A DNA stretch of 64,000 nucleotides, taken from the NCBI GenBank assembly GCA_023301725.1, contig JALZUD010000004.1, positions 1 to 64,000 on the forward strand, written 5' to 3'. Both the position numbers and the translations under genes were made by a program. The DNA comes from Granulosicoccus sp. (GTDB taxonomy: Bacteria; Pseudomonadota; Gammaproteobacteria; Granulosicoccales; Granulosicoccaceae). Below, one piece after another: positions 48,087 through 58,105 of the stretch (positions within the stretch are counted from its first letter, which is position 1; the number at the start of each line of letters is the position of its first letter). The notes below the pieces were generated by a model. It was given only the letters and a program-made list of their open reading frames with translations. It did no database searches and was not told where the DNA came from.

Positions 48087-51000
48087 ATGAATTCGTGCTT
48101 AATCAATCGAGTGTTGGAATACAGACGCGTGTTTTGGGTTGCCGCAGTGTCTCTATTAAAAAAACACCATGTCAACTGTGTTAAAAAAGTGCACAAGGCT
48201 GGCGCTGTGTCTGATGGCATTGTTACGAAAGCGCTTGTGGATACGCTCGACCAACGTCTGTTGTTCTCTGCTGAGCATCCCTTGGGTTTATCGCTGGCAA
48301 TCAATGATGATGTCAGTGATGAGGCGCATCAGGCGGATTCGGATTTCATTTTACAGGCTCTGGGCCAGCTGCACGAGCAACAACGTAACATTCTAGATGA
48401 CGATATTCCTGCCAACGATGATTCAGGAATTGATAGCGCGTTCGTTGTTATCCATGTAACCACAGACGAGGATATCTTAGATGCGCCAGAGCGAGGTACT
48501 TTCGAGGCAATTATGGCGGATCCGGGTGCTGATAATGCCATCTCCTTGCGCGAAGCCATCGATGTCGCTAATGCTGATACTAGAGTGGATGTTGTTCGTT
48601 TGCCGGCAGGCACGTACGCTCTAAACCTTAATCCATCCGGGGCTCAATTTGAAAACCTGAATCAAGAAGGCGATCTTGATCTAGGTATGAATGCCGACAG
48701 TCAATATATTATTCAAGGTGATAGTGCTGATACCACGATTATCAAACAGGATTTAAACAATGAGCGCGTGATGGAGGTGCAATCTGGCCATATCATTATT
48801 AATGATCTTACGATTAGTGAGGGCACGGCGGTAAATCGCGGTGGTGGCCTCGTTGTTGAAAATCAATCAACCGTTGTATTGCAGAACGTTAGCATTGAAG
48901 ACAATGAAGCTAGGAATGAAGGTGGAGCTCTTTTTGTACGTGGGAACGCAGTTCTTGATAACGCATCTTTGTCTGGCAATAAATCTTTGTCTGGTGCGGC
49001 TATTTCGATAGAAAATACTGGATCAGTGACCATCATCAACAGTGATATTAGTAATAATGAAGCATACTCTTTGGGTGGCGCAATAGCTGTAGAGGGAGAA
49101 CTGTTCTTATACAACTCCACTGTTGAAAATAACGTTGTGGATGATGATGATGCAACAAGCCGTGCTGAACAAGGTGGTGGGATCTTCATTTTTAGCAATG
49201 GTAATGCGACCATAGCTGATACCTTGATAAAAGGGAATGTGTCTTCGAGTTTTGGTGGCGGCATTTCTAATCTGGGTTTGTTGAATTTATCTGACTCGCA
49301 AGTTGTCGAAAACAGAGCAACGTTACTGGGGGGCGGCATATACAATAATGCAACCGCTATATTGGAACGTACATTGATTTGGGGAAGCCGTGAAGTGGAA
49401 ATCACGAGCGAGTTTGGTGGTGGAATATACAATGATGAATTGGGGGACCTCACATTACATTATTCTGTTGTTGCAAATAATTCCAGTGACCTCGGCGGGG
49501 CCGGAATACAAAGCAAGGGAAACATTGATATTCGCCGCAGTATAATCACTAATAATGATGTTGTTGACAGCTCAATCGGTGGAGCGGGAGGTTTGTATAT
49601 CAATCGCAACGAACCCCTTAACATACACATATCTGACTCGCTAATAGCGAACAATACAGCATCTGGTCAAGATGTTGACGTGGACAGAATTAGTGGCAAT
49701 AAATTGGAATCCTCAGGGTTTAATTTTATTGAAAATGCTTCAAATTTCGAAGCACTCGATACCGATGTTATCAATATTGATCCATTGTTCAATAGTCTGA
49801 GATTATTTGAAGATCAAGTAATTTTGGAGATAAGCGAGGCTAGTGCAATATTTAATTCAGGAAGTTCTGTAGGTATCGGCGATATGACCATGGCTGGTAC
49901 CGCTGTAGATTCCACACCAAATATTGGCGGCATAACAACGAACTTCGAAGGTGGCTTGGTCTTTTGGGTTGGCTCTTCAGGGGATATATTTCGTTCCTCA
50001 CCTGCATTCACGTTCAATCAACGAATCGTTGCAAGTTCTGGTGCAGGTAACTTTACGGAACTTGAAGTCAATACTGCGCAGAACCGCCTGTTCTTCCTTG
50101 TTGAAAACACAGACAACAACGTCATAAAAAGTTCAAAGCTCGATGGAACCGATGTGAAAGATGAGATTTCGGTGAGCTCGGATGCTGTGTCCTTTGCCAT
50201 TGACGCTGATGACCAACGAATTTATGTGGCCGTAGCTGGCACTGATCCAAGTATCATCCAATACGACATGAGTGTGAACAGTGTTAACCCTGTTATTGAA
50301 GAAATTGCATCGCTTACGGGACGTCCAACAGACATAGAATATGACGATCAAAACCAGACACTTTATTGGTCTAGCATAGGAGAAGATGCCAGTATAGAGT
50401 CGCTGCAAAGGGATAGCTCAGATCCACAGATCTGGCAGGATTCACCCATTGGACTCACTGATGACACAATTGACGATAGACCCTTTGAAATCGCGATCGA
50501 TGAATCTAATAATGTTGTCTATTGGTCAGATGAATTTAATGACACACTTTCATCTTACGATCCTACTAGAAACACAGAAGTATTAACTGAACTCTTTATC
50601 GGCAATGGAAGGCCGCAGGCGGTTGTTTTCAACAGCTTGGATAATGATTTGTTGGTTAGCAACAACAATAACAGCAATAGCCGAGTTTTGTCGGTAGATT
50701 CCTCATTGGATTCTACCGGCTTGGCCAGCCTATCAGAGTTCATGCTTCGATCTGATTTTGTAGGTTTGGAAGCAGACGAACAAACGGTTATTTTTGTTGG
50801 GCCTACGCCGTTAACCAATGGTGGCATTAATGTTACGGAAGGTGTCACCGAGCTGTTGATTAACCAAAATCTAGAGTATTGGGATGATGATTCTCGTCCT
50901 GACCAAATTACCTATACCCACAATACAAGCGTTTCAGATGTCGATGAGAATATTGGTGAACTCATTATTACCGTTGATACTATTGTGACTGATACATTCA

Positions 51001-54000
51001 CGCAAGACGACATTAACAACAGACGCGTGCGTATTACTCACAATGGCGTGCATGAAAGCACAGAAAGTAATTGGACAATTGGGGTCCACTTTGATGTTAC
51101 GGATCATAACTCGGTGTCAATGGACACCACTGTTTTTGATGTAAGAGTGACAAATATCAACGATGCTCCTGTATTCACTACAGGTGATGCAGTTGTTGTC
51201 AACAATGCTGATCCTGTGCAAATTGGAATTCAACACTTAATCACCTCAGATGAAGATACCGCTGAAGGTGATATTCGGTACGATATTGTATTCTCACACG
51301 ATTACAGTTTTGTAAAAAATATGTCTGATACAACATCTTTCACAGCTATGGAGCTTGAGAATGATGAAATATTTTTCAGGTACTCCGGTTCGCAAGACGA
51401 TACCACTATCGATATTCCCCTTCTGGTAAGCGACGGTAACACTGACGTTGATGCAATACTAAGTGTTGTTCTCGATTTAGAACCGGTCAACGATAATGCT
51501 CCTGTGGCCGTAGACCACACAGTGAGTGGTAAGCGTAATGACATCCTAGATTCTGTGGAGCCTTTGTCTGGGGAATCTAACACCAATACATTACTGCATG
51601 GTTCATCGGATGAGGATCTTCCAGATGATGCGTTAGAAGTAAGATTAATATCCGGACCAAGCTCAGGGTTACTTGATGTTCGAGCTGATGGAACATTCAC
51701 GTACTCAGTTGATGAGTCAATACCCAAAGATACAACGGTACTAGATTCATTTACCTATGAAATAATAGACGAAGTGAATAATGTCTCTCCACCGGCCACT
51801 GTTAGCATCGAAGTGGAAGGTTTACAAAGACCAGCTATCAATGGTGATCTTTCCGATGTAACAGTCGATGAGCTGCAGTCACTTGATCACACCTTTGAAC
51901 AAGATGTATTCACAAGTTCAGAAACGTCAGAGCCCTTTGAATGGTCAATTTACATTGACAACAGACCTATTCCTGCCTGGTTATCTCTGGATAAAGATAC
52001 CGGCACGTTGTCTGGCACACCCGCCGATAATGATGTTGAGTCTTTTGAACTGCATGTATTGGTTACTGACGAACATGGGCTTGAATCAGATGAAGTATCC
52101 ATCACAATAACCGTTAATGACATTAACCAAACACCGGTAATACATTCAGCACCGACAGAGATTGTGGAAGAAAACAGCGAAGGTCAGCTGGTTGCCACGG
52201 TAAACGCCTCTGATCCTGACGCCAACGATGTATTGATATATAGCACAGATGATTCAAGATTTAGATTTGACGATAATAAACTTAAGCTTCGCGAGTTTGA
52301 ATCACTGGATTTTGAAACTGACGAAGAAGTAGTTCTGACGGTAACAGTGGATGATCAACAAGGTGGTATAGCAGTATCGGAAGAGATCACTATTCAGGTT
52401 ACTAACGTAAACGAGCCGCCAACATTAGAAATCACTGATCTGGTTGTTGTGCAAGAGAACACATCAGATGTTGATATTGGCACTGTCACAGTGAATGATC
52501 CTGACGCGGGTGCACAACTGGATGTGACAGTTAGTGATGCTAGGTTTGAAATTGTTGGAGATAAACTGCGCTTAAGAGCTGGAGAAGAACTAGACTTTGA
52601 CACCGAGCCGCAGGTGCTATTAACGGTGTCGGTAACAGATGGTGTGAATGATCCGGTTTCGCAAGAAATCACGGTTACGGTCACTAACGTAAACGAGCCG
52701 CCAACATTAGAAATCACTGATCTGGTTGTTGTGCAAGAGAACACATCAGGTGTTGTTGTCGCCACTGTCACAGTGAGTGATCCTGATGCGGGTGCAAAAC
52801 TGGATGTGACTGTTAGTGATGATAGATTTGAAGTGGTTGGGGATAAACTGCGCTTAAGGGCTGGAGAAGAACTAGACTTTGACACCGAGCCGCAGGTGCT
52901 ATTAACGGTGTCGGTAACAGATGGTGTGAATGATCCGGTTTCGCAAGAGATCACGGTTACGGTCACTAACGTAAACGAGCCGCCAACATTAGAAATCACT
53001 GATCTGGTTGTTGTGCAAGAGAACACATCAGATGTTGATATTGGCACTGTCACAGTGGATGATCCTGACGCGGGTGCACAACTGGATGTGACCGTTAGTG
53101 ATGCTAGGTTTGAAATTGTTGGGGATAATTTGCGCTTAAGAGCTGGAGAAGAACTAGACTTTGACACCGAGCCACAGGTGCCGTTAACGGTGTCGGTAAC
53201 AGATGGTGTGAATGACCCGGTAACGGAAGATATCACGGTTATGGTTACCAACGCCAACGAGCCGCCAACAGTAGAAATCACTGACTTGGTTGATGTGCAA
53301 GAGAACACATCAGATGTTGTTGTCGCCACTGTCATAGTGAGTGATCCTGATGAGGGCGCAGAACTGGATGTGACTGTTAGTGATAACAGGTTTGAAATTG
53401 TTGTTGACAAACTGCGCTTAAGAGCTGGTGAAGAACTAGACTTTGAGAGGGAGCCGCAAGTTTCACTCACGGTGTCGGTACAAGATGGATCTGGAGTAAG
53501 AATTACTCGTGACGTAGATATCACCGTTCTCAACGTTAATGAGAATCCAGTACAAACCGTCGCTGTACCGGATCAGCAAATCGAGGATGGCGATGTGCTC
53601 ACCTCCATGTTCAATGCGTATATTGATCCTGATGGTGATGAACTGACTTACACGCTCACTCTAGCCAATGGTGATGCACTGCCATCGTGGCTGGTCTTCG
53701 ATCAGGTCGCAGGCGAATTGCGTACCGGAGATCTACCTCGTGATGAGGTGAGTGCGCGTTTGAAACTCAGTGCTGATGATGGTAACGGTGGAGTATTGCA
53801 ACTGGAATTTACAGTGAGTTTTTTGCCAGAGCCTGAAATTGGTTTTGGCAGTCCTTTGGAAGAGGAATTGCCTGATATTGAACCCATCGAATTCGCGCCG
53901 GAGGTTCCAACTACAGAAAGAGAATCAGAATCTGCATCAGAAACCTCTACCGATACAGAGCTTGAAGAGAGCACAGAGTCAGAGTCTAGAACGGCTGAGA

Positions 54001-54497
54001 CCAGTGACGCTCTGTCGGGCATTTTCATAGACAGTGATGATGATTCCATTTCGACGGGCGTCTCACGTACCAATGCAATATCAGAATTTTTATCAGCACA
54101 AAGCGATAATCGTGCGGATGGATCTGATATCAGTATCATGCAACGTGATGTGTTCGATGAGTCAACAAGCCTTACTGATTTGTTTGCGATAACAAGCCAG
54201 CTTGATCCTGATGCGTTCTCAGCCTTTCAGGAGAATTTTGAAAAGCAGCGTGAAATATTTGAATCAGACATCGCGGCATCAAAGGGTATTGTCGTGTCAT
54301 CTATAACGCTGAGTTCAGGCCTCTCAGTCGGTTATATCCTCTATTTGCTCAGGGGCGGCGCTATTATGACAAGCATGCTAAGTTCCTTGCCTGCCTGGCG
54401 ATTTGTCGACCCGTTGCCCATACTAGGCCACATGGAGGGTTCTCTGAACGTTGATGAGGAGTCTTTGGAGACTCTGGTTACAGAGTCTGGGCAATAG
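48087..54497 (+). CDS. Giant mosaic LEPR-XLL-like surface protein with cadherin-type repeats
   Basis: A 2136-residue acidic protein. Residues about 40-70 hold a motif like the LEPR-XLL export-type signature (LDQRLLFSAEHPLG). Residues 130-540 begin with a CSLREA-like segment (NAISLREAIDVANADTR) and form a right-handed beta-helix rich in NNEA.G/GGG turns. Residues 614-890 look like a YWTD-type propeller (QTLYWSSIG, NVVYWSDEFND). CSPG-like, VCBS-like and dystroglycan-type cadherin domains (about 890-1350) come next. A divergent cadherin-like unit then precedes four 94-residue repeats (1439-1814), then a Glu/Ser/Thr-rich stretch and a C-terminal hydrophobic helix (LSVGYILYLLRGGAIMTSML) ending in a PLPILGHM tail. 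It probably acts in adhesion or as a large secreted matrix protein; the secretion route is not visible. Confidence 0.82.
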   Translation: MNSCLINRVLEYRRVFWVAAVSLLKKHHVNCVKKVHKAGAVSDGIVTKALVDTLDQRLLFSAEHPLGLSLAINDDVSDEAHQADSDFILQALGQLHEQQRNILDDDIPANDDSGIDSAFVVIHVTTDEDILDAPERGTFEAIMADPGADNAISLREAIDVANADTRVDVVRLPAGTYALNLNPSGAQFENLNQEGDLDLGMNADSQYIIQGDSADTTIIKQDLNNERVMEVQSGHIIINDLTISEGTAVNRGGGLVVENQSTVVLQNVSIEDNEARNEGGALFVRGNAVLDNASLSGNKSLSGAAISIENTGSVTIINSDISNNEAYSLGGAIAVEGELFLYNSTVENNVVDDDDATSRAEQGGGIFIFSNGNATIADTLIKGNVSSSFGGGISNLGLLNLSDSQVVENRATLLGGGIYNNATAILERTLIWGSREVEITSEFGGGIYNDELGDLTLHYSVVANNSSDLGGAGIQSKGNIDIRRSIITNNDVVDSSIGGAGGLYINRNEPLNIHISDSLIANNTASGQDVDVDRISGNKLESSGFNFIENASNFEALDTDVINIDPLFNSLRLFEDQVILEISEASAIFNSGSSVGIGDMTMAGTAVDSTPNIGGITTNFEGGLVFWVGSSGDIFRSSPAFTFNQRIVASSGAGNFTELEVNTAQNRLFFLVENTDNNVIKSSKLDGTDVKDEISVSSDAVSFAIDADDQRIYVAVAGTDPSIIQYDMSVNSVNPVIEEIASLTGRPTDIEYDDQNQTLYWSSIGEDASIESLQRDSSDPQIWQDSPIGLTDDTIDDRPFEIAIDESNNVVYWSDEFNDTLSSYDPTRNTEVLTELFIGNGRPQAVVFNSLDNDLLVSNNNNSNSRVLSVDSSLDSTGLASLSEFMLRSDFVGLEADEQTVIFVGPTPLTNGGINVTEGVTELLINQNLEYWDDDSRPDQITYTHNTSVSDVDENIGELIITVDTIVTDTFTQDDINNRRVRITHNGVHESTESNWTIGVHFDVTDHNSVSMDTTVFDVRVTNINDAPVFTTGDAVVVNNADPVQIGIQHLITSDEDTAEGDIRYDIVFSHDYSFVKNMSDTTSFTAMELENDEIFFRYSGSQDDTTIDIPLLVSDGNTDVDAILSVVLDLEPVNDNAPVAVDHTVSGKRNDILDSVEPLSGESNTNTLLHGSSDEDLPDDALEVRLISGPSSGLLDVRADGTFTYSVDESIPKDTTVLDSFTYEIIDEVNNVSPPATVSIEVEGLQRPAINGDLSDVTVDELQSLDHTFEQDVFTSSETSEPFEWSIYIDNRPIPAWLSLDKDTGTLSGTPADNDVESFELHVLVTDEHGLESDEVSITITVNDINQTPVIHSAPTEIVEENSEGQLVATVNASDPDANDVLIYSTDDSRFRFDDNKLKLREFESLDFETDEEVVLTVTVDDQQGGIAVSEEITIQVTNVNEPPTLEITDLVVVQENTSDVDIGTVTVNDPDAGAQLDVTVSDARFEIVGDKLRLRAGEELDFDTEPQVLLTVSVTDGVNDPVSQEITVTVTNVNEPPTLEITDLVVVQENTSGVVVATVTVSDPDAGAKLDVTVSDDRFEVVGDKLRLRAGEELDFDTEPQVLLTVSVTDGVNDPVSQEITVTVTNVNEPPTLEITDLVVVQENTSDVDIGTVTVDDPDAGAQLDVTVSDARFEIVGDNLRLRAGEELDFDTEPQVPLTVSVTDGVNDPVTEDITVMVTNANEPPTVEITDLVDVQENTSDVVVATVIVSDPDEGAELDVTVSDNRFEIVVDKLRLRAGEELDFEREPQVSLTVSVQDGSGVRITRDVDITVLNVNENPVQTVAVPDQQIEDGDVLTSMFNAYIDPDGDELTYTLTLANGDALPSWLVFDQVAGELRTGDLPRDEVSARLKLSADDGNGGVLQLEFTVSFLPEPEIGFGSPLEEELPDIEPIEFAPEVPTTERESESASETSTDTELEESTESESRTAETSDALSGIFIDSDDDSISTGVSRTNAISEFLSAQSDNRADGSDISIMQRDVFDESTSLTDLFAITSQLDPDAFSAFQENFEKQREIFESDIAASKGIVVSSITLSSGLSVGYILYLLRGGAIMTSMLSSLPAWRFVDPLPILGHMEGSLNVDEESLETLVTESGQ
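52401..53528 (+). repeat. Four tandem 282-bp repeats inside the giant protein gene
   Basis: Units start at 52401, 52683, 52965 and 53247, each 282 bp (94 codons). The first three are nearly identical at DNA level, including silent positions, which points to recent duplication or gene conversion; the fourth has drifted. Each encodes a cadherin-like domain with VQENTSD near its start and GEELDFDTEPQV in the middle. A fifth, much older relative precedes them at about 52130-52400. Confidence 0.95.
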
Positions 54498-54599
54498 CTC
54501 AAGCAAGCGTCCGAAAAAATAGTGGTAACTTTTTTTTCAGGCGCTGCTCTAAAGCCAGCGTTATTACTGAATCGGGTTCTCTACTCGGTATAAGCTACC

Positions 54600-56384
54600 T
54601 CAGCTTTTGACAGACACGTAGCTTCCAGGAGCGTCTTCTAGCACTTTGAGTTTGCCTGCGCCCGGTATGCGTTTGGCCACTTTTTTGCCAGAGTGCTTCG
54701 ACAACCATTTGTCCCAGTCAACCCACCAAGAGCCTTTATGTTCTTCTGCACCCTCGAGCCACTGGTCTAGGTCTTTAGGTTGATCATCGTTTGTCCAGTG
54801 GTTATATTTCTCAGCTGCAGGATGGTTGATGACGCCAGCAATGTGACCAGAGCCTGCTAACATGAAGCGTACCGGGCCCCCATACAACCCAGTGGATTTA
54901 AACACTGATGGATAAGGGGCTATATGGTCTTCTTTAGCAGCTTGTAGGTATATTGGAATGGTGATCTTCGACAGGTCTATCGGGACACCTTTCAAGGATA
55001 TGCCACCAGGCTTGGACAAGTTGTTGTTGATGTACATTTCGCGCAAATAAAACAGATGTGTTTCGCGTGGCATGCGAGTGGAGTCGGCGTTCCAGTAAAG
55101 TAGGTCGAACTTTAGCGGGTCCTTGCCCAGCAGATAATTATCAACATAGAACGACCAGATAAGGTCATTGGAACGCAACATGTTGAATGTAGTTGCCATT
55201 GATTTGCCTTCTAAGTAGCCCTTATCTTCCATTGCACTTTCAAGGTTATCTACCTGAACCTCATCTGCGAATAGTTTCAAATCACCAGCTTCTGAAAAAT
55301 CAGCCTGTGAGGCGAAGAAGGTTGCCGCTTTTATTCGGTCATCGCCTTTTTCGGCCATGTACGCAAGGGTCGCGCTGAGCAACGTTCCACCAATGCAGTA
55401 TCCAATCATGGATACGTCCTTCACGCCAGTGGCCTTTTCAACGGCATCAAGCACGTCGAGTATGCCTTCTTGCATGTAATCTTCGAACGTCTTGCCGCCA
55501 AGTTCTGAATCCGGGTTGACCCACGAGATGACAAAAACCGTGTACCCCTGCGCAACCGCCCAGGCGATGAAAGAATTTTTAGGTTGTAGATCCAGGATGT
55601 AGTATTTGTTTATCCATGGCGGCGCAATAACCAGCGGACGCTCATGTACTTTGGCGGTAGTGGGTTCGTACTGTATGAGCTGAAGCAAGTCGTTCTGGTA
55701 AACAATTTTGCCAGGCGTGGTGGCGATGTTCTTGCCAAGTTCGAATGCATCAGGGTCTGTCATCATGATGCTAAGCTGGCTTGTCGTAGGGTCCAGGTCG
55801 CGTTGAAGATTTTCCATGCCCTTGACCACACTCTCGCCATTGGTTTCCACCATAGTTCGAATAGCTTCAGGGTTAGTCATGAAAAAATTAGTGGGGGAGA
55901 ATGCATCTGCGAGCAATTGGGAGTGAAAAACAATCTTCTTCTTGTCGCTTTCACTTAAGCCGTCTACAGATGTCATTGTGGTCACCATCCACTTGCTGGT
56001 AATCAAATATGATTTCTTGATGTACTCAAACATCGGATTATTAGCCCAGTCTTCATGTTTGAAACGACGGTCGTATGGTTGTGAGGAGTCTTTGGGTGCG
56101 GGTTGCCTTTGCATCATGTCCATGCTGGCTTCTTGCATCAATGCAATATGCTCTTTCCATAGATCGTAGTTTGCCTCCATCATCTTCATTGGATCGTTCG
56201 AAAAATATTTCGAAGCCTTGCTGAACGCAGGGCCGATATTCATCGGATCGAGGTCTTTGGTAAGCATCTGATGGGACTGATTAAACAGTTCAGTCATCAT
56301 GGATGCATTCTTTTGCCAAACGTCAGTGAACGTTTTGGTCATGTCTTCCATGTGTTCTTTGACAATCTTTTCTTGGTCACTCAC
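54600..56384 (-). CDS. phaC: Class I polyhydroxyalkanoate synthase
   Basis: Polymerises (R)-3-hydroxyacyl-CoA, mainly 3-hydroxybutyryl-CoA, on the PHA granule surface. The 594-residue product fits class I. The catalytic Cys330 lies in the lipase-like box MIGYCIGGTLL, the Asp in AAKEDHIAPYPS and the His in LAGSGHIAGVINHP. The conserved VIAPPWINKYYILDLQPKNS block is intact. It is the last gene of a phasin-phasin-phaR-phaC series on the minus strand, 68 nt after phaR. It converges with the giant protein gene; a T8 tract at 54531-54538 lies between them. Confidence 0.96.
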   Translation of the reverse strand: MSDQEKIVKEHMEDMTKTFTDVWQKNASMMTELFNQSHQMLTKDLDPMNIGPAFSKASKYFSNDPMKMMEANYDLWKEHIALMQEASMDMMQRQPAPKDSSQPYDRRFKHEDWANNPMFEYIKKSYLITSKWMVTTMTSVDGLSESDKKKIVFHSQLLADAFSPTNFFMTNPEAIRTMVETNGESVVKGMENLQRDLDPTTSQLSIMMTDPDAFELGKNIATTPGKIVYQNDLLQLIQYEPTTAKVHERPLVIAPPWINKYYILDLQPKNSFIAWAVAQGYTVFVISWVNPDSELGGKTFEDYMQEGILDVLDAVEKATGVKDVSMIGYCIGGTLLSATLAYMAEKGDDRIKAATFFASQADFSEAGDLKLFADEVQVDNLESAMEDKGYLEGKSMATTFNMLRSNDLIWSFYVDNYLLGKDPLKFDLLYWNADSTRMPRETHLFYLREMYINNNLSKPGGISLKGVPIDLSKITIPIYLQAAKEDHIAPYPSVFKSTGLYGGPVRFMLAGSGHIAGVINHPAAEKYNHWTNDDQPKDLDQWLEGAEEHKGSWWVDWDKWLSKHSGKKVAKRIPGAGKLKVLEDAPGSYVSVKS

Positions 56385-56452
56385 AAGCTATTCTCGCGAT
56401 TTTTATGTTTTGACTGGGTTGTCGAACGGCATATCTGTGTGATCAAAATTAG

Positions 56453-56932
56453 TTATTTTTTATCGGTGTTGCCTTTACTGGCAGCACCTTTGAACAAGGT
56501 ATCCCAGGTTTTCAAGTTTTGTTGCATCAGATCGCTCATGGTGTCCGCCGGAGTGTGGGACAGCATGTGTTGCATTTGTTCTTGAATGGTGCTTTGTTGC
56601 TGCACGAAAGTGCTGACGCTTTTTTGCAGGTACTCGGACATCATACCTTGCATTGGATTACCGTAAAAGCGAATCAACTGAGACAGCAGCACCTCGGTGA
56701 GAATAGGTTGCCCACCATTGCCTTCTTGTTCAGCGATTATTTGCAGCAGTAGCGGCCTTGTAATATCGTCGCCGGAGGTGTCTTCGATGATTTGTATCTC
56801 GAAACCTTCCACGACTAACTTGCGGATATCGCTCAGGGTGACATGCTTGCTGGCAACAGTGTCGTACAACCGCCTGTTTGCGTACTTTTTAATTAGTCTG
56901 TTTTGGCTCACAAATACGCTCGGGTTGTGCAT
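56453..56932 (-). CDS. phaR: Polyhydroxyalkanoate synthesis repressor PhaR
   Basis: DNA-binding regulator that also binds PHA and controls phasin expression. The N-terminal domain has the family signature IKKYANRRLYDTVASKHVTL followed by DIRKLVVEGFEIQI. The accumulation-regulator repeat follows (ILTEVLLSQLIRFYGNPMQG). I start at the ATG at 56932 (159 residues); an upstream ATG at 56968 would add 12 residues without homology. Its probable targets are the TTGCA-N-TGCAA palindromes seen upstream of the phasin and depolymerase genes. Confidence 0.93.
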   Translation of the reverse strand: MHNPSVFVSQNRLIKKYANRRLYDTVASKHVTLSDIRKLVVEGFEIQIIEDTSGDDITRPLLLQIIAEQEGNGGQPILTEVLLSQLIRFYGNPMQGMMSEYLQKSVSTFVQQQSTIQEQMQHMLSHTPADTMSDLMQQNLKTWDTLFKGAASKGNTDKK

Positions 56933-56984
56933 AGACGACTCGCTACACAATGCTTGACTACAACGCATTCGTCAACAATCAAAG

Positions 56985-57027
56985 ACAATCGCCCACCAGA
57001 GCCTTTAGAGCTAGGGCGGGCGATTGT
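56985..57027 (-). terminator. Terminator hairpin after the first phasin gene
   Basis: Perfect 10-bp arms, ACAATCGCCC (56985-56994) and GGGCGATTGT (57018-57027), enclose a 23-nt loop. Read on the minus strand, it follows the phasin stop by 27 nt and is followed by a T-rich stretch. It would make abundant phasin mRNA end before phaR. Confidence 0.65.
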
Positions 57028-57054
57028 ACTTACTGCTTCACCGCAAACTGCCAG

Positions 57055-57450
57055 TTACTTGGCTTTTGCAGCTTTTTTCTTAGCAGCAGTCTTCTTTGCT
57101 GCGGGCGCGGCTTTCGCTGGAGCACTTGAGGCAGGAGCGTTGGCCGAAACCATTTCACCCAGCTCACCAGCCAGCTCTACGTACTCCGCAGCGCGAGCGT
57201 TCACTTTGTCAGCGAATGCTTTTGTCTCAGCTACACGTTGGTCGTAGACCTTCTGTGCGTCGAGTTCACCTTCAGGCATTTTCGCCTGCGTGACTGCGTA
57301 GTCAACCAAATCGCCCATCAGATCGTAGTTTTTACGAGCGATGCGTTCGAAAGCTTGTGCAGCAACGTTACCCATGTTTTGCATTGGCTCTAGGCCTTCA
57401 AGGGTCTTTTTTTGCATCTCTGCAAATTGTTCGTTAAATTCTGTATTCAT
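57055..57450 (-). CDS. Phasin family protein with Lys/Ala-rich tail
   Basis: Small amphipathic protein that coats PHA granules. The 131-residue product has a phasin_2-type helical domain (NEQFAEMQKKTLEGLEPMQN, then FERIARKNYDLMGDLVDYA). Its C-terminal tail of about 30 residues is rich in Ala, Lys and Pro (AAPAAKKTAAKKKAAKAK). Such histone-H1-like tails in PhaF-type phasins bind DNA and help distribute granules at cell division; that role here is inference. It lies 45 nt after the other phasin gene. Confidence 0.9.
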   Translation of the reverse strand: MNTEFNEQFAEMQKKTLEGLEPMQNMGNVAAQAFERIARKNYDLMGDLVDYAVTQAKMPEGELDAQKVYDQRVAETKAFADKVNARAAEYVELAGELGEMVSANAPASSAPAKAAPAAKKTAAKKKAAKAK

Positions 57451-57495
57451 GGTAACTCCGTGATGAGTATGGCAGTAGCAGTAAAGCAGTCTGTT

Positions 57496-57846
57496 TTATT
57501 TGAAAGAAGAAGTCGCTGACTCAGCCGCTTCTTTAGCTTGTGTAGCGAAAGATTGTGCCAATTCAGAATACTCCGTAGCGCGTGTGTTCATTAGCTCTGA
57601 GAATGTTGACATTTCAGCTGCCTGAGCAGAAGCAACGTCTTGCATGTTGTCGCCAGCTAAAGGCAGGTTTGCTGATTTAGCAGCGAAATCGAGAACGTCA
57701 CCAGCTACTGCGTGGCTGTGGCGAGCGAATTGCTCAGCAGCGTCAGTAGTCAAGCTTGCGAAGATACGCATTGGCTCGAGGCTTTTTGCTTGGAGGTCAG
57801 CGAAAGTTTTGAATTGCTCGTTCATGTTTTCTGTAAAGTTTTGCAT
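57496..57846 (-). CDS. Phasin family protein
   Basis: Second PHA-granule coat protein. From the ATG at 57846 the product has 116 residues, beginning MQNFTENMNEQFKTFADLQ. It is helical, with the phasin_2 pattern (SLEPMRIFASLTTDAAEQFA) and an Ala/Ser-rich C-terminus without the basic tail of its neighbour. The frame is open to 57945, but the extra residues run into the promoter region and do not resemble phasins. An exact palindromic candidate PhaR box lies 74 nt upstream. Confidence 0.88.
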   Translation of the reverse strand: MQNFTENMNEQFKTFADLQAKSLEPMRIFASLTTDAAEQFARHSHAVAGDVLDFAAKSANLPLAGDNMQDVASAQAAEMSTFSELMNTRATEYSELAQSFATQAKEAAESATSSFK

Positions 57847-57919
57847 GATAGTAGTCCGATCTAAGGTTGAAAGAAAAAGGTTTAATTCGTCTTGTTGCAG
57901 TGCATTATAAGGATGCTTT

Positions 57920-57934
57920 TGTTGCAATGCAACA
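57920..57934. promoter_or_regulatory. Candidate PhaR box upstream of the phasin genes
   Basis: TGTTGCAATGCAACA is a perfect 15-bp palindrome located between a likely minus-strand -10 region (TATATT/TATTAT near 57960-57970) and the phasin ATG. Its core TTGCA-N-TGCAA recurs upstream of the depolymerase gene. Binding by the adjacent phaR product is inference. Confidence 0.55.
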
Positions 57935-58105
57935 TACAACGGCAAAAAATAGTAGAAGTTTAATATAATATTTTTAAATCATTGATTTTTAATAATTTAA
58001 AATTAAATTAAATGGAGAAATATATTGAGTATCAGCAGTTATTAGCTGTAATTTATTGAATAATATTGCAGTGCGGTGCGTTAATGTGGCGATGAACTGT
58101 GCCAC

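Noticed and set aside
52394-53533. A 379-codon minus-strand open frame inside the giant gene
   Set aside because: It is the antisense of the 282-bp repeats; its length comes from repeat multiplication, and the plus frame encodes clear cadherin-like domains.
54525-54539. Intrinsic terminator at the T8 tract after the giant gene
   Set aside because: Only an A-run/T-run pairing precedes it, not a stable GC stem, so I mention the tract but do not call a terminator.
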